DNA of 64,000 bases from Siphonodentalium dalli (Eukaryota > Mollusca > Scaphopoda > Gadilida > Siphonodentaliidae). Under the pieces are notes generated by a model, which was not told where the DNA came from, did no database searches, and saw nothing but the letters and a program-made list of their open reading frames with translations. The stretch lies in the NCBI GenBank assembly GCA_032622095.1, contig CP136064.1, positions 4,088,280 through 4,152,279 of the forward strand. Direction: 5' to 3'. Below, piece after piece: positions 49,682-63,307 of the stretch. Position numbers and translations under genes: made by a program. The stretch's first letter is position 1; each line of letters begins with the position of its first letter.

Positions 49682-50921
49682 AAGCCAAGAAGCTGAATTC
49701 GGGTTACGTGACCGTGTTAACTAACGAAAGGGCACGAATCGAGAAAATTTTCACCAAGGTCCGAATACAATTTGTCGACATGGGGAGGGGTGCAAAATTT
49801 GTCAAATTTATTTTTGTAACCGATTCCAACCATTTTTACTGTCGTGTATCTATACGACGTACTGATGCTACTCGTGAAAGAATTTTGTAAATCGGTTGAG
49901 AAATGGCCAAGTTATAACGCATTGAAAAATGTACTAATAAAGTCCATGTGTAGAAAGTGCTTGTGCCCAGATCTTCTCCTAGACGAAGCGCAACAGCTGG
50001 ATTTGGTTTATGTGAGCGTCTTAAACATAGACAGAAGACCAAACCAGGAAATTTTGACAAAGGTCCGCTCTAATTTTTCCGGGGCAAAATTTTTCAATTT
50101 TGTTTTTGTCGCCGATTTGAACCAAAATGGTTGTGAAGTATCTATATGATGTACTGAGTGTCATTGTGAGTGAATTTTATGAATCGGTTGACAAATGTAG
50201 AAATTGTGGCCCCTTCCTTTTGTTCAAGTTTACAGAAAATGCACTATGAATTTAAATTCCTTCAACCGATCGTCACGTGTTTGGTGTCATTCGATGGAGA
50301 ATTTCTAGTACTTCAAAACGATTACCTACTTGCGGTATTATGACGATGGAGGCCGGAGATATTCGAAAAGTATGTACTGAACAACATACATATTGGCCTA
50401 CATAGTAGAATATCGCCACAATACCTTACCAAAACCCTGCTAAATATTAAAGGGGCATCGAATATGAACACAATGACGCACAAATTATCTCGATATCGCG
50501 AAAAATTGGCCGAGATATGGCGAATTTTCTACCCGCAACACCAAATTTCGAGGCATGGGTGGGGGTCACACCAGAACGTTCCAACTGAACACAGAAATGT
50601 CAATAAACTATACTATAGACATTCCAATCAATTCCGCGCGATTCCCTTATTATACTTCCATATTTTAATATGGATGTATATTGTTATTCAATTTTTTATT
50701 TTTATTTTTCATTATTTATTCTACTTCTTCTTAATATATTTTGTAACTCTTATATCTCAGAAAGTTAAAAAGATAAATCATTGAAATTTGGTAGGTGGAT
50801 GCACCTTGCCAAGATACAACTGAATGAAACATTTAGGTTTATGTCCTAACTTTCTTTCCAGAGTTATGGCCCTTAATCAAAAATTTTGGAAAAAGTTTGT
50901 GCCCAGATCTTCTCCTATAAG
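49682..50921 (+). repeat. Unit U41, type B, code v, 1240 bp
   Basis: Like U40, with private TCGATGGAGAATT (about 50291) and one extra A in CGAAAAATTGG (50499-50509), which explains 1240 bp. Confidence 0.97.
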
Positions 50922-52159
50922 AAGCCAAGAAGCTGAATTCGGGTTACGTGACCGTGTTAACTAACGAAAGGGCACGAATCGAGAAAATTTTCACCAAGGT
51001 CCGAATACAATTTGTCGACATGGGGAGGGGTGCAAAATTTGTCAATTTTTTTTTGTCACCGATTCCAACCATTTTTACTGTCGTGTATCTATACGACGTA
51101 CTGATGCTACTCGTGAAAGAATTTTGTAAATCGGTTGAGAAATGGCCAAGTTATAACGCATCGAAAAATGTACTAATAAAGTCCATGTGTAGAAAGTGCT
51201 TGTGCCCAGATCTTCTCCTAGACGAAGCGCAACAGCTGGATTTGGTCTATGTGAGCGTCTTAAACATAGACAGAAGACCAAACCAGGAAATTTTGACAAA
51301 GGTCCGCTCTAATTTTTCCGGGGCAAAATTTTTCAATTTAGTTTTTGTCGCCGATTTGAACCAAAATGGTTGTGAAGTATCTATATGATGTACTGAGTGT
51401 CATTGTGAGTGAATTTTATGAATCGGTTGACAAATGTAGAAATTGTGGCCCCTTCCTTTTGTTCAAGTTTACAGAAAATGCACTATGAATTTAAATTCCT
51501 TCAACCGATCGTCACGTGTTTGGTGTCATTCGATGGGGAATTTCTAGTACTTCAAAACGATTACCTACTTGCGGTATTATGACGATGGAGGCCGGAGATA
51601 TTCGAAAAGTATGTACTGAACAACATACATATTGGCCTACATAGTAGAATATCGCCACAATACCTTACCAAAACCCTGCTAAATATTAAAGGGGCATCGA
51701 ATATGAACACAATGACGCACAAATTATCTCGATATCGCGAAAATTGGCCGAGATATGGCGAATTTTCTACCCGCGTCACCAAATTTCGAGGCATGGGTGG
51801 GGGTCACACCAGAACGTTCCAACTGAACACAGAAATGTCAATAAACTATACTATAGACATTCCAATCAATTCCGCGCGATTCCCTTATTATACTTCCATA
51901 TTTTAATATGGATGTATATTGTTATTCAATTTTTTATTTTTATTTTTCATTATTTATTCTACTTCTTCTTAATATATTTTGTAACTCTTATATCTCAGAA
52001 AGTTAAAAAGATAAATCATTGAAATTTGGTAGGTGGGTGCACCTTGCCAAGATACAACTGAATGAAACATTTAGGTTTATGTCCTAACTTTCTTTCCAGA
52101 GTTATGGCCCTTAATCAAAAATTTTGGAAAAAGTTTGTGCCCAGATCTTCTCCTATAAG
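50922..52159 (+). repeat. Unit U42, type B, code s, 1238 bp
   Basis: Like U22, with private CAATTTAGTTT (about 51334) and GGTGGGTGC in the tail (about 52032). Confidence 0.97.
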
Positions 52160-53398
52160 AAGCCAAGAAGCTGAATTCGGGTTACGTGACCGTGTTAACT
52201 AACGAAAGGGCACGAATCGAGAAAATTTTCACCAAGGTCCGAATACAATTTGTCGACATGGGGAGGGGTGCAAAATTTGTCAAATTTGTTTTTGTCACCG
52301 ATTCCAACCATTTTTACTGTCGTGTATCTATACGACGTACTGATGCTACTCGTGAAAGAATTTTGTAAATCGGTTGAGAAATGGCCAAGTTATAACGCAT
52401 CGAAAAATGTACTAATAAAGTCCATGTGTAGAAAGTGCTTGTGCCCAGATCTTCTCCTAGACGAAGCGCAACAGCTGGATTTGGTTTATGTGAGCGTCTT
52501 AAACATAGACAGAAGACCAAACCAGGAAATTTTGACAAAGGTCCGCTCTAATTTTTCCGGGGCAAAATTTTCCAATTTTGTTTTTGTCGCCGATTTGAAC
52601 CAAAATGGTTGTGAAGTATCTATATGATGTACTGAGTGTCATTGTGAGTGAATTTTATGAATCGGTTGACAAATGTAGAAATTGTGGCCCCTTCCTTTTG
52701 TTCAAGTTTACAGAAAATGCACTATGAATTTAAATTCCTTCAACCGATCGTCACGTGTTTGGTGTCATTCGATGGGGAATTTCTAGTACTTCAAAACGAT
52801 TACCTACTTGCGGTATTATGACGATGGAGGCCGGAGATATTCGAAAAGTATGTACTGAACAACATACATATTGGCCTACATAGTAGAATATCGCCACAAT
52901 ACCTTACCAAAACCCTGCTAAATATTAAAGGGGCATCGAATATGAACACAATGACGCACAAATTATCTCGATATCGCGAAAATTGGCCGAGATATGGCGA
53001 ATTTTCTACCCGCAACACCAAATTTCGAGGCATGGGTGGGGGTCACACCAGAACGTTCCAACTGAACACAGAAATGTCAATAAACTATACTATAGACATT
53101 CCAATCAATTCCGCGCGATTCCCTTATTATACTTCCATATTTTAATATGGATGTATATTGTTATTCAATTTTTTATTTTTATTTTTCATTATTTATTCTA
53201 CTTCTTCTTAATATATTTTGTAACTCTTATATCTCAGAAAGTTAAAAAGATAAATCATTGAAATTTGGTAGGTGGATGCACCTTGCCAAGATACAACTGA
53301 ATGAAACATTTAGGTTTATGTCCTAACTTTCTTTCCAGAGTTATGGCCCTTAATCAAAAATTTTGGAAAAAGTTTGTGCCCAGATCTTCTCCTATAAG
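52160..53398 (+). repeat. Unit U43, type B, code g, 1239 bp
   Basis: Has code g as in U10, GGTTTATG, TTTTCCAATTTT and CCGCAACACC (about 53011). Confidence 0.97.
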
Positions 53399-54636
53399 AA
53401 GCCAAGAAGCTGAATTCGGGTTACGTGACCGTGTTAACTAACGAAAGGGCACGAATCGAGAAAATTTTCACCAAGGTCCGAATACAATTTGTCGACATGG
53501 GGAGGGGTGCAAAATTTGTCAATTTTTTTTTGTCACCGATTCCAACCATTTTTACTGTCGTGTATCTATACGACGTACTGATGCTACTCGTGAAAGAATT
53601 TTGTAAATCGGTTGAGAAATGGCCAAGTTATAACGCATCGAAAAATGTACTAATAAAGTCCATGTGTAGAAAGTGCTTGTGCCCAGATCTTCTCCTAGAC
53701 GAAGCGCAACAGCTGGATTTGGTCTATGTGAGCGTCTTAAACATAGACAGAAGACCAAACCAGGAAATTTTGACAAAGGTCCGCTCTAATTTTTCCGGGG
53801 CAAAATTTTTCAATTTTGTTTTTGTCGCCGATTTGAACCAAAATGGTTGTGAAGTATCTATATGATGTACTGAGTGTCATTGTGAGTGAATTTTATGAAT
53901 CGGTTGACAAATGTAGAAATTGTGGCCCCTTCCTTTTGTTCAAGTTTACAGAAAATGCACTATGAATTTAAATTCCTTCAACCGATCGTCACGTGTTTGG
54001 TGTCATTCGATGGGGAATTTCTAGTACTTCAAAACGATTACCTACTTTCGGTATTATGACGATGGAGGCCGGAGATATTCGAAAAGTATGTACTGAACAA
54101 CATACATATTGGCCTACATAGTAGAATATCGCCACAATACCTTACCAAAACCCTGCTAAATATTAAAGGGGCATCGAATATGAACACAATGACGCACAAA
54201 TTATCTCGATATCGCGAAAATTGGCCGAGATATGGCGAATTTTCTACCCGCGTCACCAAATTTCGAGGCATGGGTGGGGGTCACACCAGAACGTTCCAAC
54301 TGAACACAGAAATGTCAATAAACTATACTATAGACATTCCAATCAATTCCGCGCGATTCCCTTATTATACTTCCATATTTTAATATGGATGTATATTGTT
54401 ATTCAATTTTTTATTTTTATTTTTCATTATTTATTCTACTTCTTCTTAATATATTTTGTAACTCTTATATCTCAGAAAGTTAAAAAGATAAATCATTGAA
54501 ATTTGGTAGGTGGGTGCACCTTGCCAAGATACAACTGAATGAAACATTTAGGTTTATGTCCTAACTTTCTTTCCAGAGTTATGGCCCTTAATCAAAAATT
54601 TTGGAAAAAGTTTGTGCCCAGATCTTCTCCTATAAG
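53399..54636 (+). repeat. Unit U44, type B, code s, 1238 bp
   Basis: Like U22, with private CTACTTTCGG (about 54042) and GGTGGGTGC in the tail (about 54509). Confidence 0.97.
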
Positions 54637-55875
54637 AAGCCAAGAAGCTGAATTCGGGTTACGTGACCGTGTTAACTAACGAAAGGGCACGAATCGAGAA
54701 AATTTTCACCAAGGTCCGAATACAATTTGTCGACATGGGGAGGGGTGCAAAATTTGTCAAATTTTTTTTTGTCACCGATTCCAACCATTTTTACTGTCGT
54801 GTATCTATACGACGTACTGATGCTACTCGTGAAAGAATTTTGTAAATCGGTTGAGAAATGGCCAAGTTATAACGCATCGAAAAATGTACTAATAAAGTCC
54901 ATGTGTAGAAAGTGCTTGTGCCCAGATCTTCTCCTAGACGAAGCGCAACAGCTGGATTTGGTTTATGTGAGCGTCTTAAACATAGACAGAAGACCAAACC
55001 AGGAAATTTTGACAAAGGTCCGCTCTAATTTTTCCGGGGCAAAATTTTCCAATTTTGTTTTTGTCGCCGATTTGAACCAAAATGGTTGTGAAGTATCTAT
55101 ATGATGTACTGAGTGTCATTGTGAGTGAATTTTATGAATCGGTTGACAAATGTAGAAATTGTGGCCCCTTCCTTTTGTTCAAGTTTACAGAAAATGCACT
55201 ATGAATTTAAATTCCTTCAACCGATCGTCACGTGTTTGGTGTCATTCGATGGGGAATTTCTAGTACTTCAAAACGATTACCTACTTGCGGTATTATGACG
55301 ATGGAGGCCGGAGATATTCGAAAAGTATGTACTGAACAACATACATATTGGCCTACATAGTAGAATATCGCCACAATACCTTACCAAAACCCTGCTAAAT
55401 ATTAAAGGGGCATCGAATATGAACACAATGACGCACAAATTATCTCGATATCGCGAAAATTGGCCGAGATATGGCGAATTTTCTACCCGCGTCACCAAAT
55501 TTCGAGGCATGGGTGGGGGTCACACCAGAACGTTCCAACTGAACACAGAAATGTCAATAAACTATACTATAGACATTCCAATCAATTCCGCGCGATTCCC
55601 TTATTATACTTTCATATTTTAATATGGATGTATATTGGTATTCAATTTTTTATTTTTATTTTTCATTATTTATTCTACTTCTTCTTAATATATTTTGTAA
55701 CTGTTATATCTCAGAAAGTTAAAAAGATAAATCATTGAAATTTGGTAGGTGGATGCACCTTGCCAAGATACAACTGAATGAAACATTTAGGTTTATGTCC
55801 TAACTTTCTTTCCAGAGTTATGGCCCTTAATCAAAAATTTTGGAAAAAGTTTGTGCCCAGATCTTCTCCTATAAG
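54637..55875 (+). repeat. Unit U45, type B, code k, 1239 bp
   Basis: Has CTTTCATATT and TTGGTATTC as in U28, plus GTAACTGTTA (about 55697), which is confined to U45-U47. Confidence 0.97.
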
Positions 55876-57114
55876 AAGCCAAGAAGCTGAATTCGGGTTA
55901 CGTGACCGTGTTAACTAACGAAAGGGCACGAATCGAGAAAATTTTCACCAAGGTCCGAATACAATTTGTCGACATGGGGAGGGGTGCAAAATTTGTCAAT
56001 TTTTTTTTTGTCACCGATTCCAACCATTTTTACTGTCGTGTATCTATACGACGTACTGATGCTACTCGTGAAAGAATTTTGTAAATCGGTTGAGAAATGG
56101 CCAAGTTATAACGCATCGAAAAATGTACTAATAAAGTCCATGTGTAGAAAGTGCTTGTGCCCAGATCTTCTCCTAGACGAAGCGCAACAGCTGGATTTGG
56201 TTTATGTGAGCGTCTTAAACATAGACAGAAGACCAAACCAGGAAATTTTGACAAAGGTCCGCTCTAATTTTTCCGGGGCAAAATTTTCCAATTTTGTTTT
56301 TGTCGCCGATTTGAACCAAAATGGTTGTGAAGTATCTATATGATGTACTGAGTGTCATTTTGAGTGAAATTTATGAATCGGTTGACAAATGTAGAAATTG
56401 TGGCCCCTTCCTTTTGTTCAAGTTTACAGAAAATGCACTATGAATTTAAATTCCTTCAACCGATCGTCACGTGTTTGGTGTCATTCGATGGGGAATTTCT
56501 AGTACTTCAAAACGATTACCTACTTGCGGTATTATGACGATGGAGGCCGGAGATATTCGAAAAGTATGTACTGAACAACATACATATTGGCCTACATAGT
56601 AGAATATCGCCACAATACCTTACCAAAACCCTGCTAAATATTAAAGGGGCATCGAATATGAACACAATGACGCACAAATTATCTCGATATCGCGAAAATT
56701 GGCCGAGATATGGCGAATTTTCTACCCGCATCACCAAATTTCGAGGCATGGGTGGGGGTCACACCAGAACGTTCCAACTGAACACAGAAATGTCAATAAA
56801 CTATACTATAGACATTCCAATCAATTCCGCGCGATTCCCTTATTATACTTTCATATTTTAATATGGATGTATATTGGTATTCAATTTTTTATTTTTATTT
56901 TTCATTATTTATTCTACTTCTTCTTAATATATTTTGTAACTGTTATATCTCAGAAAGTTAAAAAGATAAATCATTGAAATTTGGTAGGTGGATGCACCTT
57001 GCCAAGATACAACTGAATGAAACATTTAGGTTTATGTCCTAACTTTCTTTCCAGAGTTATGGCCCTTAATCAAAAATTTTGGAAAAAGTTTGTGCCCAGA
57101 TCTTCTCCTATAAG
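55876..57114 (+). repeat. Unit U46, type B, code n, 1239 bp
   Basis: Has CATTTTGAGTGAAATTT and CCGCATCACC like U32, but TGTCAATAAAC like U45, with GTAACTGTTA. The change between the two patterns falls in the roughly 65 bp between 56727 and 56790. Confidence 0.96.
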
Positions 57115-58353
57115 AAGCCAAGAAGCTGAATTCGGGTTACGTGACCGTGTTAACTAACGAAAGGGCACGAATCGAGAAAATTTTCACCAAGGTCCGAATA
57201 CAATTTGTCGACATGGGGAGGGGTGCAAAATTTGTCAATTTTTTTTTTGTCACCGATTCCAACCATTTTTACTGTCGTGTATCTATACGACGTACTGATG
57301 CTACTCGTGAAAGAATTTTGTAAATCGGTTGAGAAATGGCCAAGTTATAACGCATCGAAAAATGTACTAATAAAGTCCATGTGTAGAAAGTGCTTGTGCC
57401 CAGATCTTCTCCTAGACGAAGCGCAACAGCTGGATTTGGTTTATGTGAGCGTCTTAAACATAGACAGAAGACCAAACCAGGAAATTTTGACAAAGGTCCG
57501 CTCTAATTTTTCCGGGGCAAAATTTTCCAATTTTGTTTTTGTCGCCGATTTGAACCAAAATGGTTGTGAAGTATCTATATGATGTACTGAGTGTCATTTT
57601 GAGTGAAATTTATGAATCGGTTGACAAATGTAGAAATTGTGGCCCCTTCCTTTTGTTCAAGTTTACAGAAAATGCACTATGAATTTAAATTCCTTCAACC
57701 GATCGTCACGTGTTTGGTGTCATTCGATGGGGAATTTCTAGTACTTCAAAACGATTACCTACTTGCGGTATTATGACGATGGAGGCCGGAGATATTCGAA
57801 AAGTATGTACTGAACAACATACATATTGGCCTACATAGTAGAATATCGCCACAATACCTTACCAAAACCCTGCTAAATATTAAAGGGGCATCGAATATGA
57901 ACACAATGACGCACAAATTATCTCGATATCGCGAAAATTGGCCGAGATATGGCGAATTTTCTACCCGCATCACCAAATTTCGAGGCATGGGTGGGGGTCA
58001 CACCAGAACGTTCCAACTGAACACAGAAATGTCATTAAACTATACTATAGACATTCCAATCAATTCCGCGCGATTCCCTTATTATACTTTCATATTTTAA
58101 TATGGATGTATATTGGTATTCAATTTTTTATTTTTATTTTTCATTATTTATTCTACTTCTTCTTAATATATTTTGTAACTGTTATATCTCAGAAAGTTAA
58201 AAAGATAAATCATTGAAATTTGGTAGGTGGATGCACCTTGCCAAGATACAACTGAATGAAACATTTAGGTTTATGTCCTAACTTTCTTTCCAGAGTTATG
58301 GCCCTTAATCAAAAATTTTGGAAAAAGTTTGTGCCCAGATCTTCTCCTATAAG
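57115..58353 (+). repeat. Unit U47, type B, code n, 1239 bp
   Basis: Has CATTTTGAGTGAAATTT, CCGCATCACC, TGTCATTAAAC and GTAACTGTTA. Last unit with GTAACTGTTA. Confidence 0.97.
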
Positions 58354-59592
58354 AAGCCAAGAAGCTGAATTCGGGTTACGTGACCGTGTTAACTAACGAA
58401 AGGGCACGAATCGAGAAAATTTTCACCAAGGTCCGAATACAATTTGTCGACATGGGGAGGGGTGCAAAATTTGTCAATTTTTTTTTTGTCACCGATTCCA
58501 ACCATTTTTACTGTCGTGTATCTATACGACGTACTGATGCTACTCGTGAAAGAATTTTGTAAATCGGTTGAGAAATGGCCAAGTTATAACGCATCGAAAA
58601 ATGTACTAATAAAGTCCATGTGTAGAAAGTGCTTGTGCCCAGATCTTCTCCTAGACGAAGCGCAACAGCTGGATTTGGTTTATGTGAGCGTCTTAAACAT
58701 AGACAGAAGACCAAACCAGGAAATTTTGACAAAGGTCCGCTCTAATTTTTCCGGGGCAAAATTTTCCAATTTTGTTTTTGTCGCCGATTTGAACCAAAAT
58801 GGTTGTGAAGTATCTATATGATGTACTGAGTGTCATTTTGAGTGAAATTTATGAATCGGTTGACAAATGTAGAAATTGTGGCCCCTTCCTTTTGTTCAAG
58901 TTTACAGAAAATGCACTATGAATTTAAATTCCTTCAACCGATCGTCACGTGTTTGGTGTCATTCGATGGGGAATTTCTAGTACTTCAAAACGATTACCTA
59001 CTTGCGGTATTATGACGATGGAGGCCGGAGATATTCGAAAAGTATGTACTGAACAACATACATATTGGCCTACATAGTAGAATATCGCCACAATACCTTA
59101 CCAAAACCCTGCTAAATATTAAAGGGGCATCGAATATGAACACAATGACGCACAAATTATCTCGATATCGCGAAAATTGGCCGAGATATGGCGAATTTTC
59201 TACCCGCATCACCAAATTTCGAGGCATGGGTGGGGGTCACACCAGAACGTTCCAACTGAACACAGAAATGTCATTAAACTATACTATAGACATTCCAATC
59301 AATTCCGCGCGATTCCCTTATTATACTTTCATATTTTAATATGGATGTATATTGGTATTCAATTTTTTATTTTTATTTTTCATTATTTATTCTACTTCTT
59401 CTTAATATATTTTGTAACTCTTATATCTCAGAAAGTTAAAAAGATAAATCATTGAAATTTGGTAGGTGGATGCACCTTGCCAAGATACAACTGAATGAAA
59501 CATTTAGGTTTATGTCCTAACTTTCTTTCCAGAGTTATGGCCCTTAATCAAAAATTTTGGAAAAAGTTTGTGCCCAGATCTTCTCCTATAAG
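58354..59592 (+). repeat. Unit U48, type B, code n, 1239 bp
   Basis: Same states as U32 and U33 (GTAACTCTTA, TGTCATTAAAC, CTTTCATATT). Confidence 0.97.
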
Positions 59593-60832
59593 AAGCCAAG
59601 AAGCTGAATTCGGGTTACGTGACCGTGTTAACTAACGAAAGGGCACGAATCGAGAAAATTTTCACCAAGGTCCGAATACAATTTGTCGACATGGGGAGGG
59701 GTGCAAAATTTGTCAATTTTTTTTTTGTCACCGATTCCAACCATTTTTACTGTCGTGTATCTATACGACGTACTGATGCTACTCGTGAAAGAATTTTGTA
59801 AATCGGTTGAGAAATGGCCAAGTTATAACGCATCGAATAATGTACTAATAAAGTCCATGTGTAGAAAGTGCTTGTGCCCAGATCTTCTCCTAGACGAAGC
59901 GCAACAGCTGGATTTGGTTTATGTGAGCGTCTTAAACATAGACAGAAGACCAAACCAGGAAATTTTGACAAAGGTCCGCTCTAATTTTTCCGGGGCAAAA
60001 TTTTCCAATTTTGTTTTTGTCGCCGATTTGAACCAAAATGGTTGTGAAGTATCTATATGATGTACTGAGTGTCATTTTGAGTGAAATTTATGAATCGGTT
60101 GACAAATGTAGAAATTGTGGCCCCTTCCTTTTGTTCAAGTTTACAGAAAATGCACTATGAATTTAAATTCCTTCAACCGATCGTCACGTGTTTGGTGTCA
60201 TTCGATGGGGAATTTCTAGTACTTCAAAACGATTACCTACTTGCGGTATTATGACGATGGAGGCCGGAGATATTCGAAAAGTATGTACTGAACAACATAC
60301 ATATTGGCCTACATAGTAGAATATCGCCACAATACCTTACCAAAACCCTGCTAAATATTAAAGGGGCATCGAATATGAACACAATGACGCACAAATTATC
60401 TCGATATCGCGAAAATTGGCCGAGATATGGCGAATTTTCTACCCGCATCACCAAATTTCGAGGCATGGGTGGGGGGTCACACCAGAACGTTCCAACTGAA
60501 CACAGAAATGTCATTAAACTATACTATAGACATTCCAATCAATTCCGCGCGATTCCCTTATTATACTTTCATATTTTAATATGGATGTATATTGGTATTC
60601 AATTTTTTATTTTTATTTTTCATTATTTATTCTACTTCTTCTTAATATATTTTGTAACTCTTATATCTCAGAAAGTTAAAAAGATAAATCATTGAAATTT
60701 GGTAGGTGGATGCACCTTGCCAAGATACAACTGAATGAAACATTTAGGTTTATGTCCTAACTTTCTTTCCAGAGTTATGGCCCTTAATCAAAAATTTTGG
60801 AAAAAGTTTGTGCCCAGATCTTCTCCTATAAG
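59593..60832 (+). repeat. Unit U49, type B, code n, 1240 bp
   Basis: Like U48, with private CGAATAATG (about 59834) and one extra G in the run GGTGGGGGGTCAC (60468-60480), which explains 1240 bp. Confidence 0.97.
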
Positions 60833-62071
60833 AAGCCAAGAAGCTGAATTCGGGTTACGTGACCGTGTTAACTAACGAAAGGGCACGAATCGAGAAAATT
60901 TTCACCAAGGTCCGAATACAATTTGTCGACATGGGGAGGGGTGCAAAATTTGTCAATTTTTTTTTTGTCACCGATTCCAACCATTTTTACTGTCGTGTAT
61001 CTATACGACGTACTGATGCTACTCGTGAAAGAATTTTGTAAATCGGTTGAGAAATGGCCAAGTTATAACGCATCGAAAAATGTACTAATAAAGTCCATGT
61101 GTAGAAAGTGCTTGTGCCCAGATCTTCTCCTAGACGAAGCGCAACAGCTGGATTTGGTTTATGTGAGCGTCTTAAACATAGACAGAAGACCAAACCAGGA
61201 AATTTTGACAAAGGTCCGCTCTAATTTTTCCGGGGCAAAATTTTCCAATTTTGTTTTTGTCGCCGATTTGAACCAAAATGGTTGTGAAGTATCTATATGA
61301 TGTACTGAGTGTCATTTTGAGTGAAATTTATGAATCGGTTGACAAATGTAGAAATTGTGGCCCCTTCCTTTTGTTCAAGTTTACAGAAAATGCACTATGA
61401 ATTTAAATTCCTTCAACCGATCGTCACGTGTTTGGTGTCATTCGATGGGGAATTTCTAGTACTTCAAAACGATTACCTACTTGCGGTATTATGACGATGG
61501 AGGCCGGAGATATTCGAAAAGTATGTACTGAACAACATACATATTGGCCTACATAGTAGAATATCGCCACAATACCTTACCAAAACCCTGCTAAATATTA
61601 AAGGGGCATCGAATATGAACACAATGACGCACAAATTATCTCGATATCGCGAAAATTGGCCGAGATATGGCGAATTTTCTACCCGCATCACCAAATTTCG
61701 AGGCATGGGTGGGGGTCACACCAGAACGTTCCAACTGAACACAGAAATGTCATTAAACTATACTATAGACATTCCAATCAATTCCGCGCGATTCCCTTAT
61801 TATACTTCCATATTTTAATATGGATGTATATTGTTATTCAATTTTTTATTTTTATTTTTCATTATTTATTCTACTTCTTCTTAATATATTTTGTAACTCT
61901 TATATCTCAGAAAGTTAAAAAGATAAATCATTGAAATTTGGTAGGTGGATGCACCTTGCCAAGATACAACTGAATGAAACATTTAGGTTTATGTCCTAAC
62001 TTTCTTTCCAGAGTTATGGCCCTTAATCAAAAATTTTGGAAAAATTTTGTGCCCAGATCTTCTCCTATAAG
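60833..62071 (+). repeat. Unit U50, type B, recombinant, code n, 1239 bp
   Basis: Matches U48 through TGTCATTAAAC (about 61748), then changes to CTTCCATATT (61804-61813) and TTGTTATTC. Tail is AAAAATTTTGTGCC as in U27 and U30. Confidence 0.96.
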
Positions 62072-63307
62072 AAGCCAAGAAGCTGAATTCGGGTTACGTG
62101 ACCGTGTTAACTAACGAAAGGGCACGAATCGAGAAAATTTTCACCAAGGTCCGAATACAATTTGTCGACATGGGGAGGGGTGCAAAATTTGTCAAATTTT
62201 TTTTTGTCACCGATTCCAACCATTTTTACTGTCGTGTATCTATACGACGTACTGATGCTACTCGTGAAAGAATTTTGTAAATCGGTTGAGAAATGGCCAA
62301 GTTATAACGCATCGAAAAATGTACTAATAAAGTCCATGTGTAGAAAGTGCTTGTGCCCAGATCTTCTCCTAGACGAAGCGCAACAGCTGGATTTGGTTTA
62401 TGTGAGCGTCTTAAACATAGACAGAAGACCAAACCAGGAAATTTTGACAAAGGTCCGCTCTAATTTTTCCGGGGCAAAAGTTTCCAATTTTGTTTTTGTC
62501 GCCGATTTGAACCAAAATGGTTGTGAAGTATCTATATGATGTACTGAGTGTCATTGTGAGTGAATTTTATGAATCGGTTGACAAATGTAGAAATTGTGGC
62601 CCCTTCCTTTTGTTCAAGTTTACAGAAAATGCACTATGAATTTAAATTTCTTCAACCGATCGTCACGTGTTTGGTGTCATTCGATGGGGAATTTCTAGTA
62701 CTTCAAAACGATTACCTACTTGCGGTATTATGACGATGGAGGCCGGAGATATTCGAAAAGTATGTACTGAACAACATACATATTGGCCTACATAGTAGAA
62801 TATCGCCACAATACCTTACCAAAACCCTGCTAAATATTAAAGGGGCATCGAATATGAACACAATGACGCACAAATTATCTCGATATCGCGAAAATTGGCC
62901 GAGATATGGCGAATTTTCTACCCGCGTCACCAAATTTCGAGGCATGGGTGGGGGTCACACCAGAACGTTCCAACTGAACACAGAAATGTCAATAAACTAT
63001 ACTATAGACATTCCAATCAATTCCGCGCGATTCCCTTATTATACTTCCATATTTTAATATGGATGTATATTGTTATTCAATTTTTTATTTTTATTTTTCA
63101 TTATTTATTCTACTTCTTAATATATTTTGTAACTCTTATATCTCAGAAAGTTAAAAAGACAAATCATTGAAATTTGGTAGGTGGATGCACCTTGCCAAGA
63201 TACAACTGAATGAAACATTTAGGTTTATGTCCTAACTTTCTTTCCAGAGTTATGGCCCTTAATCAAAAATTTTGGAAAAAGTTTGTGCCCAGATCTTCTC
63301 CTATAAG
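62072..63307 (+). repeat. Unit U51, type B, code k, 1236 bp
   Basis: Loses one CTT triplet (two remain at 63113-63118), which explains 1236 bp. Private states are CAAAAGTTTCC (about 62475), TTTAAATTTCTTC (about 62641) and AAAGACAAATC (about 63155). Confidence 0.97.
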
